Assembly: GCF_014764505.1 (NCBI RefSeq)
Contig: NZ_JACXWX010000003.1
Location: forward strand, 248,001-312,000
Length of the DNA stretch: 64,000 nt
Reading direction: 5' to 3'
Source of the DNA: Phormidium tenue FACHB-886
GTDB lineage: Bacteria > Cyanobacteriota > Cyanobacteriia > Elainellales > Elainellaceae
Numbering within the stretch: the stretch's first letter is position 1; each line of letters begins with the position of its first letter. Positions 42,077-51,803 of this stretch are shown here, in pieces. Position numbers and translations under genes: made by a program. The notes under the pieces were generated by a model. The model made no database searches and was not told the DNA's origin. It saw nothing but the letters and a program-made list of their open reading frames with translations.

Positions 42077-43699
42077 TTATTCTTCTAGCCTGCGATTCTC
42101 AAGCGGTAGGAAGATCGTCAACACTTCTCCTTGCTGGGGACGCTGTTTTACAATCAGCTTGCCACCAACAGCCTGAAACAAATTTTTGGTAACCGCCATA
42201 CTCAAGCTGAGATTGCCCGTTTCCGGTTGAAACATTAGCAGTTGCCCCAGTGACTTCAGGGCAGGCGCAAAGCCAAACTTTTGTTTGTCTTCCTGCTGCG
42301 GATGCGACTCTAGCTGTAGTTTGAGCTGATGCCCTGCCTGAGAGACGTGAATTTGGATGTGGCTACCGGGCGGCAGGGTATGAGTAATGCGATCGACCAA
42401 GCCTGTCAGCATTTGATCCAGCATGGTTGGGTCAGTCACTACCATAGGCAATTTCTGGGGCAACGTCACATCTAGCGTATGGCTGTGCTGACTGGCTTGC
42501 TGCTGCCACCGGGATATGTTCTGCTGCAGCACTTGCGTTAGTGAAATGGGCGCAAGTGCAGTCAGCGAATTTTTGCCTGCCATTTCTAGCTCTGCTGCCC
42601 GGAAAATCAAGCTAAAGCGATCGATTTGCTCACTGCATTCGCGATCGATAATCTCTAACCGCTTCAGGACATCAGGATGCATATCTTTGCGACGCAGCAG
42701 CAGCCGCGTCAACGTCCGAATTGTGGTGAGTGGCGTGCGGACTTCATGCGCGATCGCCTGTAGCAGTTCTGTGTCAAAGTGCGATTCTGCTGAAGCTAAC
42801 GGCTCAAGCTGTTCTGTTTTTGTAGCTGCTGCTTTGCGGACATCACTCTGAGCCACGAAGCGAGCAGTAGATCCTGACTGAGGCTTGGCAGTGACCGACA
42901 CTGCTGGTTCTGGCGCAGGCGCAGGCAGGGAGCTAGCAATGCCCTGTAGGGCATGACCTGTTTGAATGGTCCGCTTCTCTTCCAGATCGGAAGGGTAGGG
43001 CAAGTTTGCCAGCATCAAATGGCTAAACTGCGTCACCAGTCGATAGTCAGGCGTCACAAAGCCAAATTGTTCAACCAGCTTGTTGAGTACCGTTAGTGCA
43101 TAGGGAGCAGTCATCTTAAGACGTGCCTGCAGCGATCGCCATGCCTGCTGCACCACTTCTGGGTCAAACGAAAATAGAAAAGCAGGCTCCCCTTCTGGGG
43201 TTTCACCCAGCACTAACACTACGCTAAACCTTGAGGTTAGCGTCAAACAAAACTGCTCTGCGGCAAGCGGATCGGTCGACAGGAGCGGCAAGGTGGGAAT
43301 GGGTACATCAGTGACCGCGCCTGCTGCTTCAGGAGCAGGCAAAAGCTGCAATGGCATCTCCCCCGGTCTGCCTACTGTAAAGGTCCAGGTGGAAAGCTGA
43401 GCCAACAGATCGGGCTGATCCAGGATGGGGAAGGGTCCTGAGAGCAACATCCCCTGCATTAGTCCCTCAACCCAGCAGCCTTCCTTTGAGTTCTTCGAGG
43501 AGCTGTCTACAGGCGGTAAAGTGGATTGCAAAAGCTGTTTGAGTGCGGCGATCGCTCCACTCCACTCGCGCTCCGCCCGGAGTCGTTGCTGTGCTGGAGA
43601 CTGAAAGCCATTCCCAGCTTGGTCACAGCTAACTGGCTCTGGGAGCATTGCACTCACAGCAATAATTTCACTAAGGGTAGGCAAGTACCATTTGTACAT
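42077..43699 (-). CDS. Histidine-kinase-like protein with degenerate ATP-binding domain
   Basis: 540 residues, no membrane helix. Residues 1 to about 240 form a sensory region of unknown fold. A Pro/Ala-rich linker lies near 255-290. The H-box is normal, 'LLQAIAHEVRTPLTTIRTLT', with His318. In the ATP domain the N box is 'LTGLVDRITHTL' (Asp for the key Asn). The G1 box (DxGxG) cannot be found, and the G2 region reads 'ETGNLSLSMAV' instead of GxGLGL. It probably binds ATP poorly or not at all. It may receive phosphate from, or pair with, another kinase, or act as a scaffold. This type may be conserved in cyanobacteria. Confidence 0.9.
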   Translation of the reverse strand: MYKWYLPTLSEIIAVSAMLPEPVSCDQAGNGFQSPAQQRLRAEREWSGAIAALKQLLQSTLPPVDSSSKNSKEGCWVEGLMQGMLLSGPFPILDQPDLLAQLSTWTFTVGRPGEMPLQLLPAPEAAGAVTDVPIPTLPLLSTDPLAAEQFCLTLTSRFSVVLVLGETPEGEPAFLFSFDPEVVQQAWRSLQARLKMTAPYALTVLNKLVEQFGFVTPDYRLVTQFSHLMLANLPYPSDLEEKRTIQTGHALQGIASSLPAPAPEPAVSVTAKPQSGSTARFVAQSDVRKAAATKTEQLEPLASAESHFDTELLQAIAHEVRTPLTTIRTLTRLLLRRKDMHPDVLKRLEIIDRECSEQIDRFSLIFRAAELEMAGKNSLTALAPISLTQVLQQNISRWQQQASQHSHTLDVTLPQKLPMVVTDPTMLDQMLTGLVDRITHTLPPGSHIQIHVSQAGHQLKLQLESHPQQEDKQKFGFAPALKSLGQLLMFQPETGNLSLSMAVTKNLFQAVGGKLIVKQRPQQGEVLTIFLPLENRRLEE

Positions 43700-44065
43700 G
43701 GAGCAGACCTGAATCCGTTAATACCTGAATCTGACTGAAGATTATCTTTCAATGTCTTAGCGCTCTAGGCAGATGCTTCTACCACGCTACTTACGACAAT
43801 ACTTGCAGGAACTGAACAGAAACAACCTTAAAACCGAACCCTCTGTGTCGCAATGTCCCTCCGTAGGGCTAAGCATGTTCTAAACTTAATGTTCTAAACC
43901 TGTAGTTAATTTTCCCAAACGCGCGTGCAGCAACCTTTTTAGAAAATCAACCGCAGACCGACTTATTCTCTCGTATAACAACGCTACAGCAGTTGGGCTT
44001 GGACAGTTGAACACCTAAGCTTAGAGAGGACAGCCATTAGGTAGTGAGGTAGTGGAGGGACGGAG
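43700..44065. other. Intergenic region between divergent genes
   Basis: 366 bases between the kinase-like gene (minus) and the hydrolase-like gene (plus), so both promoters should be here. A short direct repeat of ATGTTCTAAAC occurs near 43877-43902. No gene or RNA recognised. Confidence 0.5.
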
Positions 44066-44617
44066 ATGAAAGTAGTCATTTGCCCAGGAGTGCATGAGGT
44101 GGCGCTCACAGCGGCTTTTCTAACAAATATGGGTAATTTGCGAGAGCCACTCGTTTATCCAACCGATCGCTATCCCGCTTACTCCCCGTTACATCTCCTA
44201 ACCTTCCTTCACAGCAAACTCCCTCAAGCTGCGGACGCTGAACCCTTACTGCTTTTAGGCTTCAGCGCGGGCGTTGTAGCAGCAATCGGGGCGGCGCGTC
44301 GGTGGCAAAAGGCAGGGGGACGGGTGCTGGCGCTGATGGCGATCGATGGCTGGGGGGTTCCTTTAATTGGGGATTTTCCGCTGCATCGGCTGAGCCATGA
44401 TTCATTCACGCATTGGAGTTCGCTGGTTTTAGGAGCAGGGCAAGACAGCTTTTATGCCGATCCAGCCGTCGGACATTTAGAACTATGGCGGTCGCCGCAA
44501 GCTGCAAGCGGCTGGTGGATTAACTCTGTTGGGGGCGATCGAATTGCTACAACAGCGGAACAGTTCCTCCAGGACTGGCTACGCTTTTACGAGCAACAAG
44601 GTAGCGCTGATGCTTGA
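44066..44617 (+). CDS. Alpha/beta-hydrolase-like protein of unknown substrate
   Basis: 183 residues, small for this fold. 'PLLLLGFSAGVVAAIGAARR' has the nucleophile elbow GFSAG with Ser in the right place. 'ALMAIDGWGVPL' follows, and a late His ('DPAVGHLELWRSP') could complete a triad. The N terminus 'MKVVICPGVHE' is the first strand. No lipase or esterase subgroup could be assigned. GGAGG lies upstream of the ATG. It appears to be a single gene. Confidence 0.85.
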   Translation: MKVVICPGVHEVALTAAFLTNMGNLREPLVYPTDRYPAYSPLHLLTFLHSKLPQAADAEPLLLLGFSAGVVAAIGAARRWQKAGGRVLALMAIDGWGVPLIGDFPLHRLSHDSFTHWSSLVLGAGQDSFYADPAVGHLELWRSPQAASGWWINSVGGDRIATTAEQFLQDWLRFYEQQGSADA

Positions 44618-44635
44618 GAAGCACGATGGGATCTC

Positions 44636-44665
44636 TTGACCTATATCGAAGTACGGCTTTATAAG
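44636..44665 (+). promoter_or_regulatory. Possible sigma-70 promoter for the three-module protein
   Basis: TTGACC (44636-44641) and TATAAG (44660-44665) are separated by 18 bases. They lie about 228 bases before the gene at 44893, leaving a long leader. Found by eye only. Confidence 0.35.
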
Positions 44666-44892
44666 GCTGGCATACAGGCTTTCAAAAATCATTCACTCAA
44701 GAATCCTTTACAGAAAAATTTAGATCTGGCAATTATAGTGACTTTTTTCTACCCAACTTCATCTTTAACTTATGAACGCTGCTAAATCTTCATAGAAAGA
44801 ATAAGAGAAGCCCGGATATCTATAAATTTAATTTCAATTTGGGCAAACTCTCTTAAGATATTCCAGAGTTATTGCATTTGGTTAGGGCGAGC

Positions 44893-46008
44893 ATGAACAG
44901 ACGACCCAGAGCGGACAGCAACGGTCGAGGAGAAGCTAATGGCAACGGTCGAGGACATCTAAATGGTAAAGGAGCATTACGGACAGAGGTTAGCCGGAGA
45001 TTTCCAGTTCGACCGCCTGTCCGCAAGCCTGCCTCTGCCTTGCCAGTGCTGTTGGTGTTGAGTGGAGTTACTGCAATTGGGATTATTTTGGCAATTGCTG
45101 CTCAAGATCCACTGGTGATGCCATCTGCCTCTCCCTCCCCTGTGCCCAAAGCGCAAGCGTTTCGGCTGGGCGTTAACCGTGCTATTAATGCTGCGGAAGT
45201 CACCCAAACCGCCAACTCCAAGGCAGAGTGGCAAACGATCGCGGCTTGGTGGGAAGAGGCAGCTCGTTTAATGCAGTCGGTTCCGCTCTCTAATCCCAAT
45301 GCAGCAGTCGCTCAGAGCCGAATTCCAGACTACGAACGCAACCTTGCCTATGCCAAACAGCAGCTTGAGCAGGCTCCCCTATCTCAGTTCTCCAGAGCAC
45401 TTTGGACGAAAGGAATGCGCCGCGCCGAGGTGATTCGCATCCAGGGTAAGCCTGCCCAAAGCGAACGCTATGATGCGCTCTGCAAAGAAGTGCTGTACTA
45501 CGGCGGTAGCACGGTAGAACTCAATAATGGCATTGTGGTGCGCTATGAAGACACCGATCGCAACTTAAAGGCCAGCCTTAGCGAATTACCGCTTGTCACG
45601 ACTGTCAGCAACACTGCTTGGACACTCGACTCCCCCGAAAGCGAACTTTTCCGCATCCAGGGAACTCCAACCCGCGTCGTTCGCTACGATTCTTCTCAAA
45701 GTGATGTGTTGTATTACAGTGATAGTCAAGTGTACGTTGCCGACGATCGAGTGGTGGGCTATGACAACTTGAGTAATAATCTTAGAGTTACCGTTGCGCC
45801 GAGCGGCAGCAACTCGGTTAATGCTTGGTCGATCGACTCTCCCAGAGACGAGATTTTCCGGGTGCAGGGCACTCCCACTAGCGTCAATCTGGATGCCGCT
45901 TCTTGCAGCGAAACGCTGCATTATGGCAATAGCAGCGTCGAACTCCGTAATGGTTTTGTAGCAGGATACGACGATTTAGATGGTAATCTGCGAGTCCGCG
46001 TCAAGTAG
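44893..46008 (+). CDS. Membrane-anchored protein with three repeated modules
   Basis: 371 residues from the ATG at 44893. Residues 1-45 are Gly/Asn/Arg-rich and cytosolic. One membrane helix lies near 49-72 (ALPVLLVLSGVTAIGIILAI). Residues about 100-160 form a helical segment. Three modules of about 60 residues start at Trp171, Trp243 and Trp312. Each follows the pattern W..D.P..E.FR.QG.P, then Y...L.Y..S.V.L.NG.V..Y.D...NL.V, for example 'SELFRIQGTPTRVVRYD' and 'DEIFRVQGTPTSVNLD'. The modules resemble small SmpA/BamE-like folds in outline. They would sit in the periplasm. Function unknown; a binding scaffold is plausible. Confidence 0.88.
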   Translation: MNRRPRADSNGRGEANGNGRGHLNGKGALRTEVSRRFPVRPPVRKPASALPVLLVLSGVTAIGIILAIAAQDPLVMPSASPSPVPKAQAFRLGVNRAINAAEVTQTANSKAEWQTIAAWWEEAARLMQSVPLSNPNAAVAQSRIPDYERNLAYAKQQLEQAPLSQFSRALWTKGMRRAEVIRIQGKPAQSERYDALCKEVLYYGGSTVELNNGIVVRYEDTDRNLKASLSELPLVTTVSNTAWTLDSPESELFRIQGTPTRVVRYDSSQSDVLYYSDSQVYVADDRVVGYDNLSNNLRVTVAPSGSNSVNAWSIDSPRDEIFRVQGTPTSVNLDAASCSETLHYGNSSVELRNGFVAGYDDLDGNLRVRVK

Positions 46009-46093
46009 CCAGACTGATGCTGCGGGATATGCAGCTTGGAATGTTGCACCATTGAGCGCACTGGGGGCAGCTCTTTGGCAAACTTCTGGTTTC

Positions 46094-47344
46094 CTACAGT
46101 TTCGGCAGTTCTATTTCACGTGGGTAAAGTAGCCAACTACGCTGGCGCGGCTCAATCAGGGCGTGAATTAATGGCGATAGATCGCTGATTTCCTGTAGCC
46201 CCAGCTCAGTCTGCAGTTTTATCCCCCGCTGATATTGCGTGTATCCCCGACTCCAAATCGTTCGCAGTCCTGCATAGTACTCTGGCGCTAGCTCAGTCTG
46301 GGCAAGCGAATATTGGACTTTTTCTAAAACCTGCTGCTGCTCCTCACTGCTAAGCGAGGTGATATCAAACGCCTTTAGCAAATCCCGGTTGATAAACCGC
46401 CGACACAAATCCCCAAGGGTGCGATCGGCATGGTGCTGCCAGCGCTGCAGGTGATAAAACAATACGCCATCATCTGCATCCAGGTATTGTGCCAGCGGCA
46501 ACTGGTTGCAGTCTTGCTGAAGCCATGCCGTGACCGTTTCGTCGGCAGGCAGTTCCCCGATTGCCATCAGCTCCCGTGCTCTACGGAACGCCTGCTCCAA
46601 AATCCAAGAAGCTGCCAAATTTTTGGAGTGGTTGTAGATCTGGCCATACATAAAATGGCGAACAATCAAATAATGCTCGATCGCTGCCATTCCCTTTTTA
46701 GCCACGACTAACTGCTGCGTTACTGGATCGTAGTTCAGCGCTAGCAGGATGCGATCGAGATCGAGCCGTCCGTAGGAAGTGCCCGTGAAGTAGGTGTCGC
46801 GCATCAAATAATCTAGGCGATCGCAGTCCAACTGGCTGGTGACAAGCTGCCAAACAAATGGAACTGGATGTCGCTTAAGAAAAACTTGCTCTAGCTGACT
46901 TGGTAGACCCGGATCGAACGCTACCAGCAAGGCTTGGATTGGCGCAGATTCTTTAAGAATTCGCCCTGTCCACAGCTCGTGCTGGCAACCAAATATCTCT
47001 TCACAGGTGTGGCTAAAGGGTCCATGCCCAATGTCATGCAGCAAGGCAGCACACAGCACTACGGGTCGATAAGGCTGAAGCTGCGGATATTTAGCGGCAA
47101 GCCGATCGAATGCCCGCCGCGCAATTGCCATGGCGCCAATGGAATGGGTAAACCGACTCGACTCGGCTCCATGAAAAGTGAGGCTAGCCGGACCTAGCTG
47201 GCGAATCCGGCGCAAGCGCTGAAAGGCAGGCGTATCAATGAGCTGGATTAGCAGCGTTTCTGTGGCATTGCCGCCATCGAGCACAATTGCCCCATGCAGT
47301 GGGTCATGATACGTTCTTCCCCGGCTGTGCCTGCTATGCTGCAC
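46094..47344 (-). CDS. HD-domain phosphohydrolase (dNTPase-like)
   Basis: 416 residues with a GTG start overlapping the end of ctpA by 11 bases. 'RTYHDPLHGAI' and 'FQRLRRIRQLGPASLTFHGA' are family signatures. The metal-binding HD is in 'LCAALLHDIGHGPFSHTCEE', and a later 'LDCDRLDYLMRDTYFTG' supplies the final Asp. Relatives include SAMHD1-like dNTP triphosphohydrolases, but the substrate of the cyanobacterial group is not established here. Overlap with ctpA implies coupled translation. Confidence 0.94.
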   Translation of the reverse strand: MQHSRHSRGRTYHDPLHGAIVLDGGNATETLLIQLIDTPAFQRLRRIRQLGPASLTFHGAESSRFTHSIGAMAIARRAFDRLAAKYPQLQPYRPVVLCAALLHDIGHGPFSHTCEEIFGCQHELWTGRILKESAPIQALLVAFDPGLPSQLEQVFLKRHPVPFVWQLVTSQLDCDRLDYLMRDTYFTGTSYGRLDLDRILLALNYDPVTQQLVVAKKGMAAIEHYLIVRHFMYGQIYNHSKNLAASWILEQAFRRARELMAIGELPADETVTAWLQQDCNQLPLAQYLDADDGVLFYHLQRWQHHADRTLGDLCRRFINRDLLKAFDITSLSSEEQQQVLEKVQYSLAQTELAPEYYAGLRTIWSRGYTQYQRGIKLQTELGLQEISDLSPLIHALIEPRQRSWLLYPREIELPKL

Positions 47345-48617
47345 CTGCCACCACGGCTCCCTGCATTAGCACTTCGACAGCAGCTTGGTACTGGCGATCA
47401 GCACTGGTTGCGACTTCGTCACGGCTAATCGGATCGAGCGGCACGGTGATATCGGGTGGGATACCCTGCCGATTGATGTCATGATGATTGGGCGTTTCGT
47501 ATTTGGCGATCGTCACTGCCAGCCCAGACCCATCTGACAGATTGAACAAGGATTGGATTAAGCCTTTGCCAAAGGTGCGTTCGCCAATGAGCTGAGCCCG
47601 TCCATTGTCCTGCAGTGCACCTGCCAAAATTTCGCTGGCGCTGGCGGTTCCCTGGTTGACTAACACCACTAGCGGATCATCTGTGAGAGCTTCGCCCGTT
47701 GCCGTGAAGCTGTCCTGAATGCCATTACGGTTGACTGTGTAGACGATCGTGCCATCTGCCAGCCACAGCCGCGCAATCTCGATTCCCGATTGCAGCAGTC
47801 CACCCGGATTGCTGCGGAGATCTAGCACATAGGCATCCGCACCCTGAGACTCTAGCCGCCGGATGGCATTGGCAACTTCCAGGCTGGCATTAGCGTTGAA
47901 TTGATTGAGCCGGATATAGCCAATGTTCGTGCCATTTTCCTGGCTGCGGAGGTCAGCATAAACGGGATTAAGACTAATGCGGTCGCGCACCAGCAACACG
48001 TCTTGTGCTTGGGTACTGTCTTCCTCGGGGGCAACGGTCAGCGTTACCTTGCTGCCGATGGGCCCGCGCATCCGCTCAGCAGCATCATCTAGCGTCAAGC
48101 TGTCAGTGGGGAAGCCATTGATCTTGAGGATGCGATTGCGGGGCTTAATGCCTGCTTTTTCAGCAGGTGAGCCTTCAATAGGAGAAATCACCCGCAGTCC
48201 GCCAGCTTCATCTTGGGTGATCTGTAAGCCAACACCGGTCAATTCGCCAGAGGTATTGGTTTGCAGACTGCGGTATTGGTCTGGCTTCAGCAGGCGTGTA
48301 AACGGATCTTCCAGGCTTGCCAGCATTTTTTGAATGGCGCTGTAAGCCTGCTCCCGATTGTTGAGAGGCTGCTGGAGTGCTTTTTGCCGCACCAGCCACC
48401 AGTTTTGATGGTTGAAAGTGTCATCTACGTAAGCACGATCGACGATGCGCCAAACCTCACTTAATAGCCGCTGTTCTTCAGTCAGGGCTGAAGCGGGCGA
48501 CTGGAAGCTAAAGGCAATGGCGATCGCCAGCGTACAGACTAGTACGATACCTAGTGCAGCGCGAAAGAGTGGGATAGCCCGAAAAATCTGTGCAGAGCAA
48601 AAAATCCGTCTTCTCAT
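47334..48617 (-). CDS. ctpA: Carboxyl-terminal processing protease (S41 family)
   Basis: 427 residues. An N-terminal signal or anchor (about 12-35, hydrophobic, ending ASALT) sends it across the membrane. A PDZ domain lies near 100-190 ('GVGLQITQDEAGGLRVI', 'KAGIKPRNRILKING'). The catalytic domain has 'VLVNQGTASASEILAGALQD' with Ser and 'TFGKGLIQSLF' with the Lys of the Ser/Lys dyad. In cyanobacteria CtpA trims the C terminus of the D1 protein (PsbA) so that the manganese cluster can assemble. It is divergent from petB, an arrangement I recall from other cyanobacteria. Confidence 0.95.
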   Translation of the reverse strand: MRRRIFCSAQIFRAIPLFRAALGIVLVCTLAIAIAFSFQSPASALTEEQRLLSEVWRIVDRAYVDDTFNHQNWWLVRQKALQQPLNNREQAYSAIQKMLASLEDPFTRLLKPDQYRSLQTNTSGELTGVGLQITQDEAGGLRVISPIEGSPAEKAGIKPRNRILKINGFPTDSLTLDDAAERMRGPIGSKVTLTVAPEEDSTQAQDVLLVRDRISLNPVYADLRSQENGTNIGYIRLNQFNANASLEVANAIRRLESQGADAYVLDLRSNPGGLLQSGIEIARLWLADGTIVYTVNRNGIQDSFTATGEALTDDPLVVLVNQGTASASEILAGALQDNGRAQLIGERTFGKGLIQSLFNLSDGSGLAVTIAKYETPNHHDINRQGIPPDITVPLDPISRDEVATSADRQYQAAVEVLMQGAVVAGAA

Positions 48618-48834
48618 GATACATATCTTAAGGGGAGTCCGAACTCCTGGCTACTGAGTAGCGGCTGGAGAAAAGCGTTAGTGCTTCACTTGTTCTAAAT
48701 GTTGTTTTAACAAATAGCTTTATGCAAATCTACTCAAACCCTTGATTCTCTAAGATCTTACGGCGTGCAAACTGTCTTAGAGGTGTGTTACATTTATTGA
48801 CAGTAATCATATTCCCCCCTGGAATTTCCGTTTC

Positions 48835-49503
48835 ATGTTTACTAAACAAGTAACAGACTCCAAACCTTACAAGTGGTTTGACGAGCGCTTGGAAATCCAA
48901 GCGCTTGCTGATGACATTAGCAGCAAGTACGTTCCTCCTCATGTCAATATTTTTTATTGCTTTGGTGGAATTACCTTGGTTTGCTTCCTGATCCAGTTTG
49001 CCACTGGATTTGCAATGACTTTTTACTATAAACCGACGGTAGCTGAAGCTTTTTCCTCTGTGCAATACCTGATGACCGATGTGAACTTCGGTTGGTTGAT
49101 TCGCTCCATCCATCGCTGGTCTGCCAGCATGATGGTGCTGATGATGATTCTGCACGTCTTCCGTGTTTATCTAACAGGCGGCTTTAAGAAGCCTCGTGAG
49201 CTAACCTGGGTGACGGGCGTGGTGCTGGCGGTGATCACCGTGTCTTTCGGTGTGACAGGCTACTCCTTGCCTTGGGATCAGGTTGGCTACTGGGCGGTGA
49301 AGATTGTGTCGGGTGTTCCGGAAGCCATTCCCGTTGTGGGTACGCTGATTGCTGACCTGCTGCGCGGCGGCGACAGCGTGGGTCAAGCGACGCTGACTCG
49401 CTACTACAGTGCTCACACTTTTGTTCTGCCTTGGCTGATTGCGGTCTTCATGCTGCTACACTTCTTGATGATCCGCAAGCAAGGTATTTCTGGTCCCTTG
49501 TAA
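48835..49503 (+). CDS. petB: Cytochrome b6
   Basis: 222 residues, the standard length. The start '[20 protein letters not shown]' is typical. Haem-binding His pairs lie in '[18 protein letters not shown]' and '[10 protein letters not shown]', and later in '[20 protein letters not shown]'. Four membrane helices are evident. Cys near the start of '[15 protein letters not shown]' would attach haem c-n. It is a core subunit of the cytochrome b6f complex in the thylakoid membrane. petD follows after about 157 bases. The 217-base gap to ctpA should hold divergent promoters. Confidence 0.99.
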   Translation: MFTKQVTDSKPYKWFDERLEIQALADDISSKYVPPHVNIFYCFGGITLVCFLIQFATGFAMTFYYKPTVAEAFSSVQYLMTDVNFGWLIRSIHRWSASMMVLMMILHVFRVYLTGGFKKPRELTWVTGVVLAVITVSFGVTGYSLPWDQVGYWAVKIVSGVPEAIPVVGTLIADLLRGGDSVGQATLTRYYSAHTFVLPWLIAVFMLLHFLMIRKQGISGPL

Positions 49504-49660
49504 GAACTGCTGCAAGAATTGCGGCAAACGGTCCCTACCGATCTATTCTGTAATTCCTTTGAATTCCCGCCCTGTCAGAGATCTGCAACTTCCGGAGAGC
49601 TGACAGCCTTGGAAATTCCTGTTATCTTTTTCCTAAAAACTAATAGGAGAACGCTTACTC

Positions 49661-50143
49661 ATGGCAACTATCAAAAAGCCGGATCTTGCCGATCCCGTCT
49701 TGCGCGAGAAACTGAAGAAGGGCATGGGTCACAACTATTACGGTGAACCCGCTTGGCCCAATGACCTCCTCTACATCTTCCCGGTAGTTATCCTGGGAAC
49801 GATCGCCTGCTGCGTTTCTCTGGCAGTCCTTGATCCTGCGATGGTGGGCGAACCTGCCGATCCGTTCGCAACACCGCTGGAAATTCTGCCGGAGTGGTAT
49901 CTTTACCCTGTATTCAACATCCTGCGTTTGGTACCTAACAAGCTGCTAGGCGTGACGCTAATGGCCTCTGTGCCCCTCGGATTGATGGTCGTTCCCTTCA
50001 TTGAGAACGTTAACAAGTTCCAAAATCCTTTCCGTCGCCCCGTTGCTACCACCGTCTTCCTGTTTGGCACACTGGTAACTCTATATCTGGGCATTGGCGC
50101 GGCCTTCCCGGTTAGCAAAGCGCTGACGCTGGGCTTGTTCTAA
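49661..50143 (+). CDS. petD: Cytochrome b6f complex subunit IV
   Basis: 160 residues, standard. '[20 protein letters not shown]' is the usual start. '[18 protein letters not shown]' contains the PEWY quinol-oxidation motif. Three membrane helices follow. TAATAGGAGAAC just upstream provides the ribosome site. It is transcribed with petB. A hairpin with ACGGGTGTCAA arms at 50177-50236 ends the operon. Confidence 0.99.
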   Translation: MATIKKPDLADPVLREKLKKGMGHNYYGEPAWPNDLLYIFPVVILGTIACCVSLAVLDPAMVGEPADPFATPLEILPEWYLYPVFNILRLVPNKLLGVTLMASVPLGLMVVPFIENVNKFQNPFRRPVATTVFLFGTLVTLYLGIGAAFPVSKALTLGLF

Positions 50144-50627
50144 GGTTTGGCTTCCAGGCTTTAATTTCTCTACAATTTGACACCCGTGGTGGTCTTGAGT
50201 GCATATGGCATTTGAAAAGATCATTACGGGTGTCAACTTTTGTTTACCCTACAGTAGGCTAAGTCGGGTCGCCAGCGTAGAGCGCCTCACTTACAGCAAC
50301 TACTCCCTAGAGCGTCAAACCTATTAGCCAAAGTAGGCAAGACCTGCTAGTGTGATAATTGTCACTGATGTAAGCTGGCAACGGACTCACCACTCTGACA
50401 TCGTGAAAGCTTTGCTGCGAGTAAAGGGCGTGCGCGATTAGCCCTTTGGCTCTACAACGTTAGTGAGGGTAGAAGTGAGGGTAGAACGGGCATGGCTGGT
50501 AAGCAGCTTGCAGGCGCTAGAAGAGTTTGAAGGAGCAATCGTTTCTCCGTCCTGGGAGTTTTTTCTGCATCTTGCCAATACTGGGCAGAGAAGCTCTAGC
50601 GCTTCTCGTTCCTCTCTGGCAAGCGCC
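50144..50627. other. Intergenic region after petD
   Basis: 484 bases. A probable petBD terminator spans 50177-50236 (11-bp stem TTGACACCCGT with its complement, a large loop, then CTTTTGTTT). Beyond it, the upstream in-frame extension of the GT4 gene (50463-50627) has no matching family sequence and is treated as non-coding. Confidence 0.6.
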
Positions 50628-51803
50628 ATGTTTTCCACTGCCAAACAAAATTTGCTCCAAAACCCTTCGAAGGCTGCAGAATCCCCACCTTATCTATTTG
50701 TGTTTCTAGAAATCTTCAGCCATGAAGGTGGAATCCAATCTTATGTGCGAGAGCTGTTGCAAAGCTATCTGAGCCTGAGCGATCACCCCAAGGCAGACAT
50801 TTTTCTGCTGCGCGACGGTAGAGACTGCGAGAATCCGCTTCAGTCCGACGTATTAAAATTTCACTACTTCAAAACGCAGTCTGTGTTCTGGAGCCGTTTC
50901 AGGCTGGCAGCTGCGATTTTGTTCTACCTCCTGCGCTATCGACCCCAGCACGTTTTTTGTGGGCATATGCATCTCGCTCCGTTGAGCTGGCTTGTGTGCA
51001 AGCCGCTCGGCATTCCATACACGATCATGACCCACGGCAAAGAAGTTTGGCTACGGCAACCGCTTTTAGCGCGTCTGGCACTTCAGCAAGCTGATCGCAT
51101 CTGGTCGGTGAGTCGCTATAGCCGTGATCGGGCTGCCCAATCAAACCAGCTTGACCCGCAGAAGATGCAGCTGCTGCCTTGTCCGATCGATGGCGATCGC
51201 TTTAAGCCTGCTGCTAAATCTGCCGCGCTGATTGACCAGTATGGGCTAGCAGGCGCTAAGGTAATCCTGACGGTGGCACGGCTGTGGTCGGGCGATCCCT
51301 ACAAAGGGGTGGATATAACAATTCGGGCACTGCCTGCTATCGCCGCAGCTGTCCCTAACGTAAAGTATTTAGTAATTGGACGAGGAGACGACCAGCCGCG
51401 ATTGGCAAGTCTGGCGCAGGAATTGGGAATGGGCGATCGTGTTGTCTTTGCAGGCTTTGTGTCCGCAGCAGAACTAGCAGCACACTATCGGCTAGCAGAT
51501 GCTTATGTGATGCCCTCTCAAGAAGGCTTTGGGATTGTGTATCTCGAAGCGATGGTCTGTGGCGTACCGGTGCTGTCTGGAGATGCTGATGGCTCTGCTG
51601 ATCCGCTCCAGGATGGAGAACTGGGCTGGCGGGTTGCTCATCGAGATTCGCAGGCCGTAGCACAAGCCTGTATCGAGATGCTGACGACTCAAGACCCTCG
51701 CACCGATGCAGGATGGCTCCGGCAGCGGGCGATCGAGCTATTTGGCAAAGCAGCATTCACCCAACGGCTGCAGGCTTTGCTAAAGCCACAGGCTACCGAT
51801 TAG
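50628..51803 (+). CDS. Glycosyltransferase family 4 protein
   Basis: 391 residues from ATG 50628; an earlier start at 50463 would add 55 residues unlike the family. 'FLEIFSHEGGIQSYVRELLQ' is the N-terminal loop. 'IMTHGKEVW' lies mid-protein. 'LTVARLWSGDPYKGVDITIR' is the donor-domain start. 'MPSQEGFGIVYLEAMVCGVP' gives an EX7E motif in full (E..FGIVYLE). It transfers an unknown sugar to an envelope or exported glycan. It is not next to other glycan genes. Confidence 0.93.
   Translation: MFSTAKQNLLQNPSKAAESPPYLFVFLEIFSHEGGIQSYVRELLQSYLSLSDHPKADIFLLRDGRDCENPLQSDVLKFHYFKTQSVFWSRFRLAAAILFYLLRYRPQHVFCGHMHLAPLSWLVCKPLGIPYTIMTHGKEVWLRQPLLARLALQQADRIWSVSRYSRDRAAQSNQLDPQKMQLLPCPIDGDRFKPAAKSAALIDQYGLAGAKVILTVARLWSGDPYKGVDITIRALPAIAAAVPNVKYLVIGRGDDQPRLASLAQELGMGDRVVFAGFVSAAELAAHYRLADAYVMPSQEGFGIVYLEAMVCGVPVLSGDADGSADPLQDGELGWRVAHRDSQAVAQACIEMLTTQDPRTDAGWLRQRAIELFGKAAFTQRLQALLKPQATD

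Noticed and set aside
50463-50627. N-terminal extension of the GT4 gene after petD
   Set aside because: The 55 residues do not match GT4 N termini. The family start fits the ATG at 50628.
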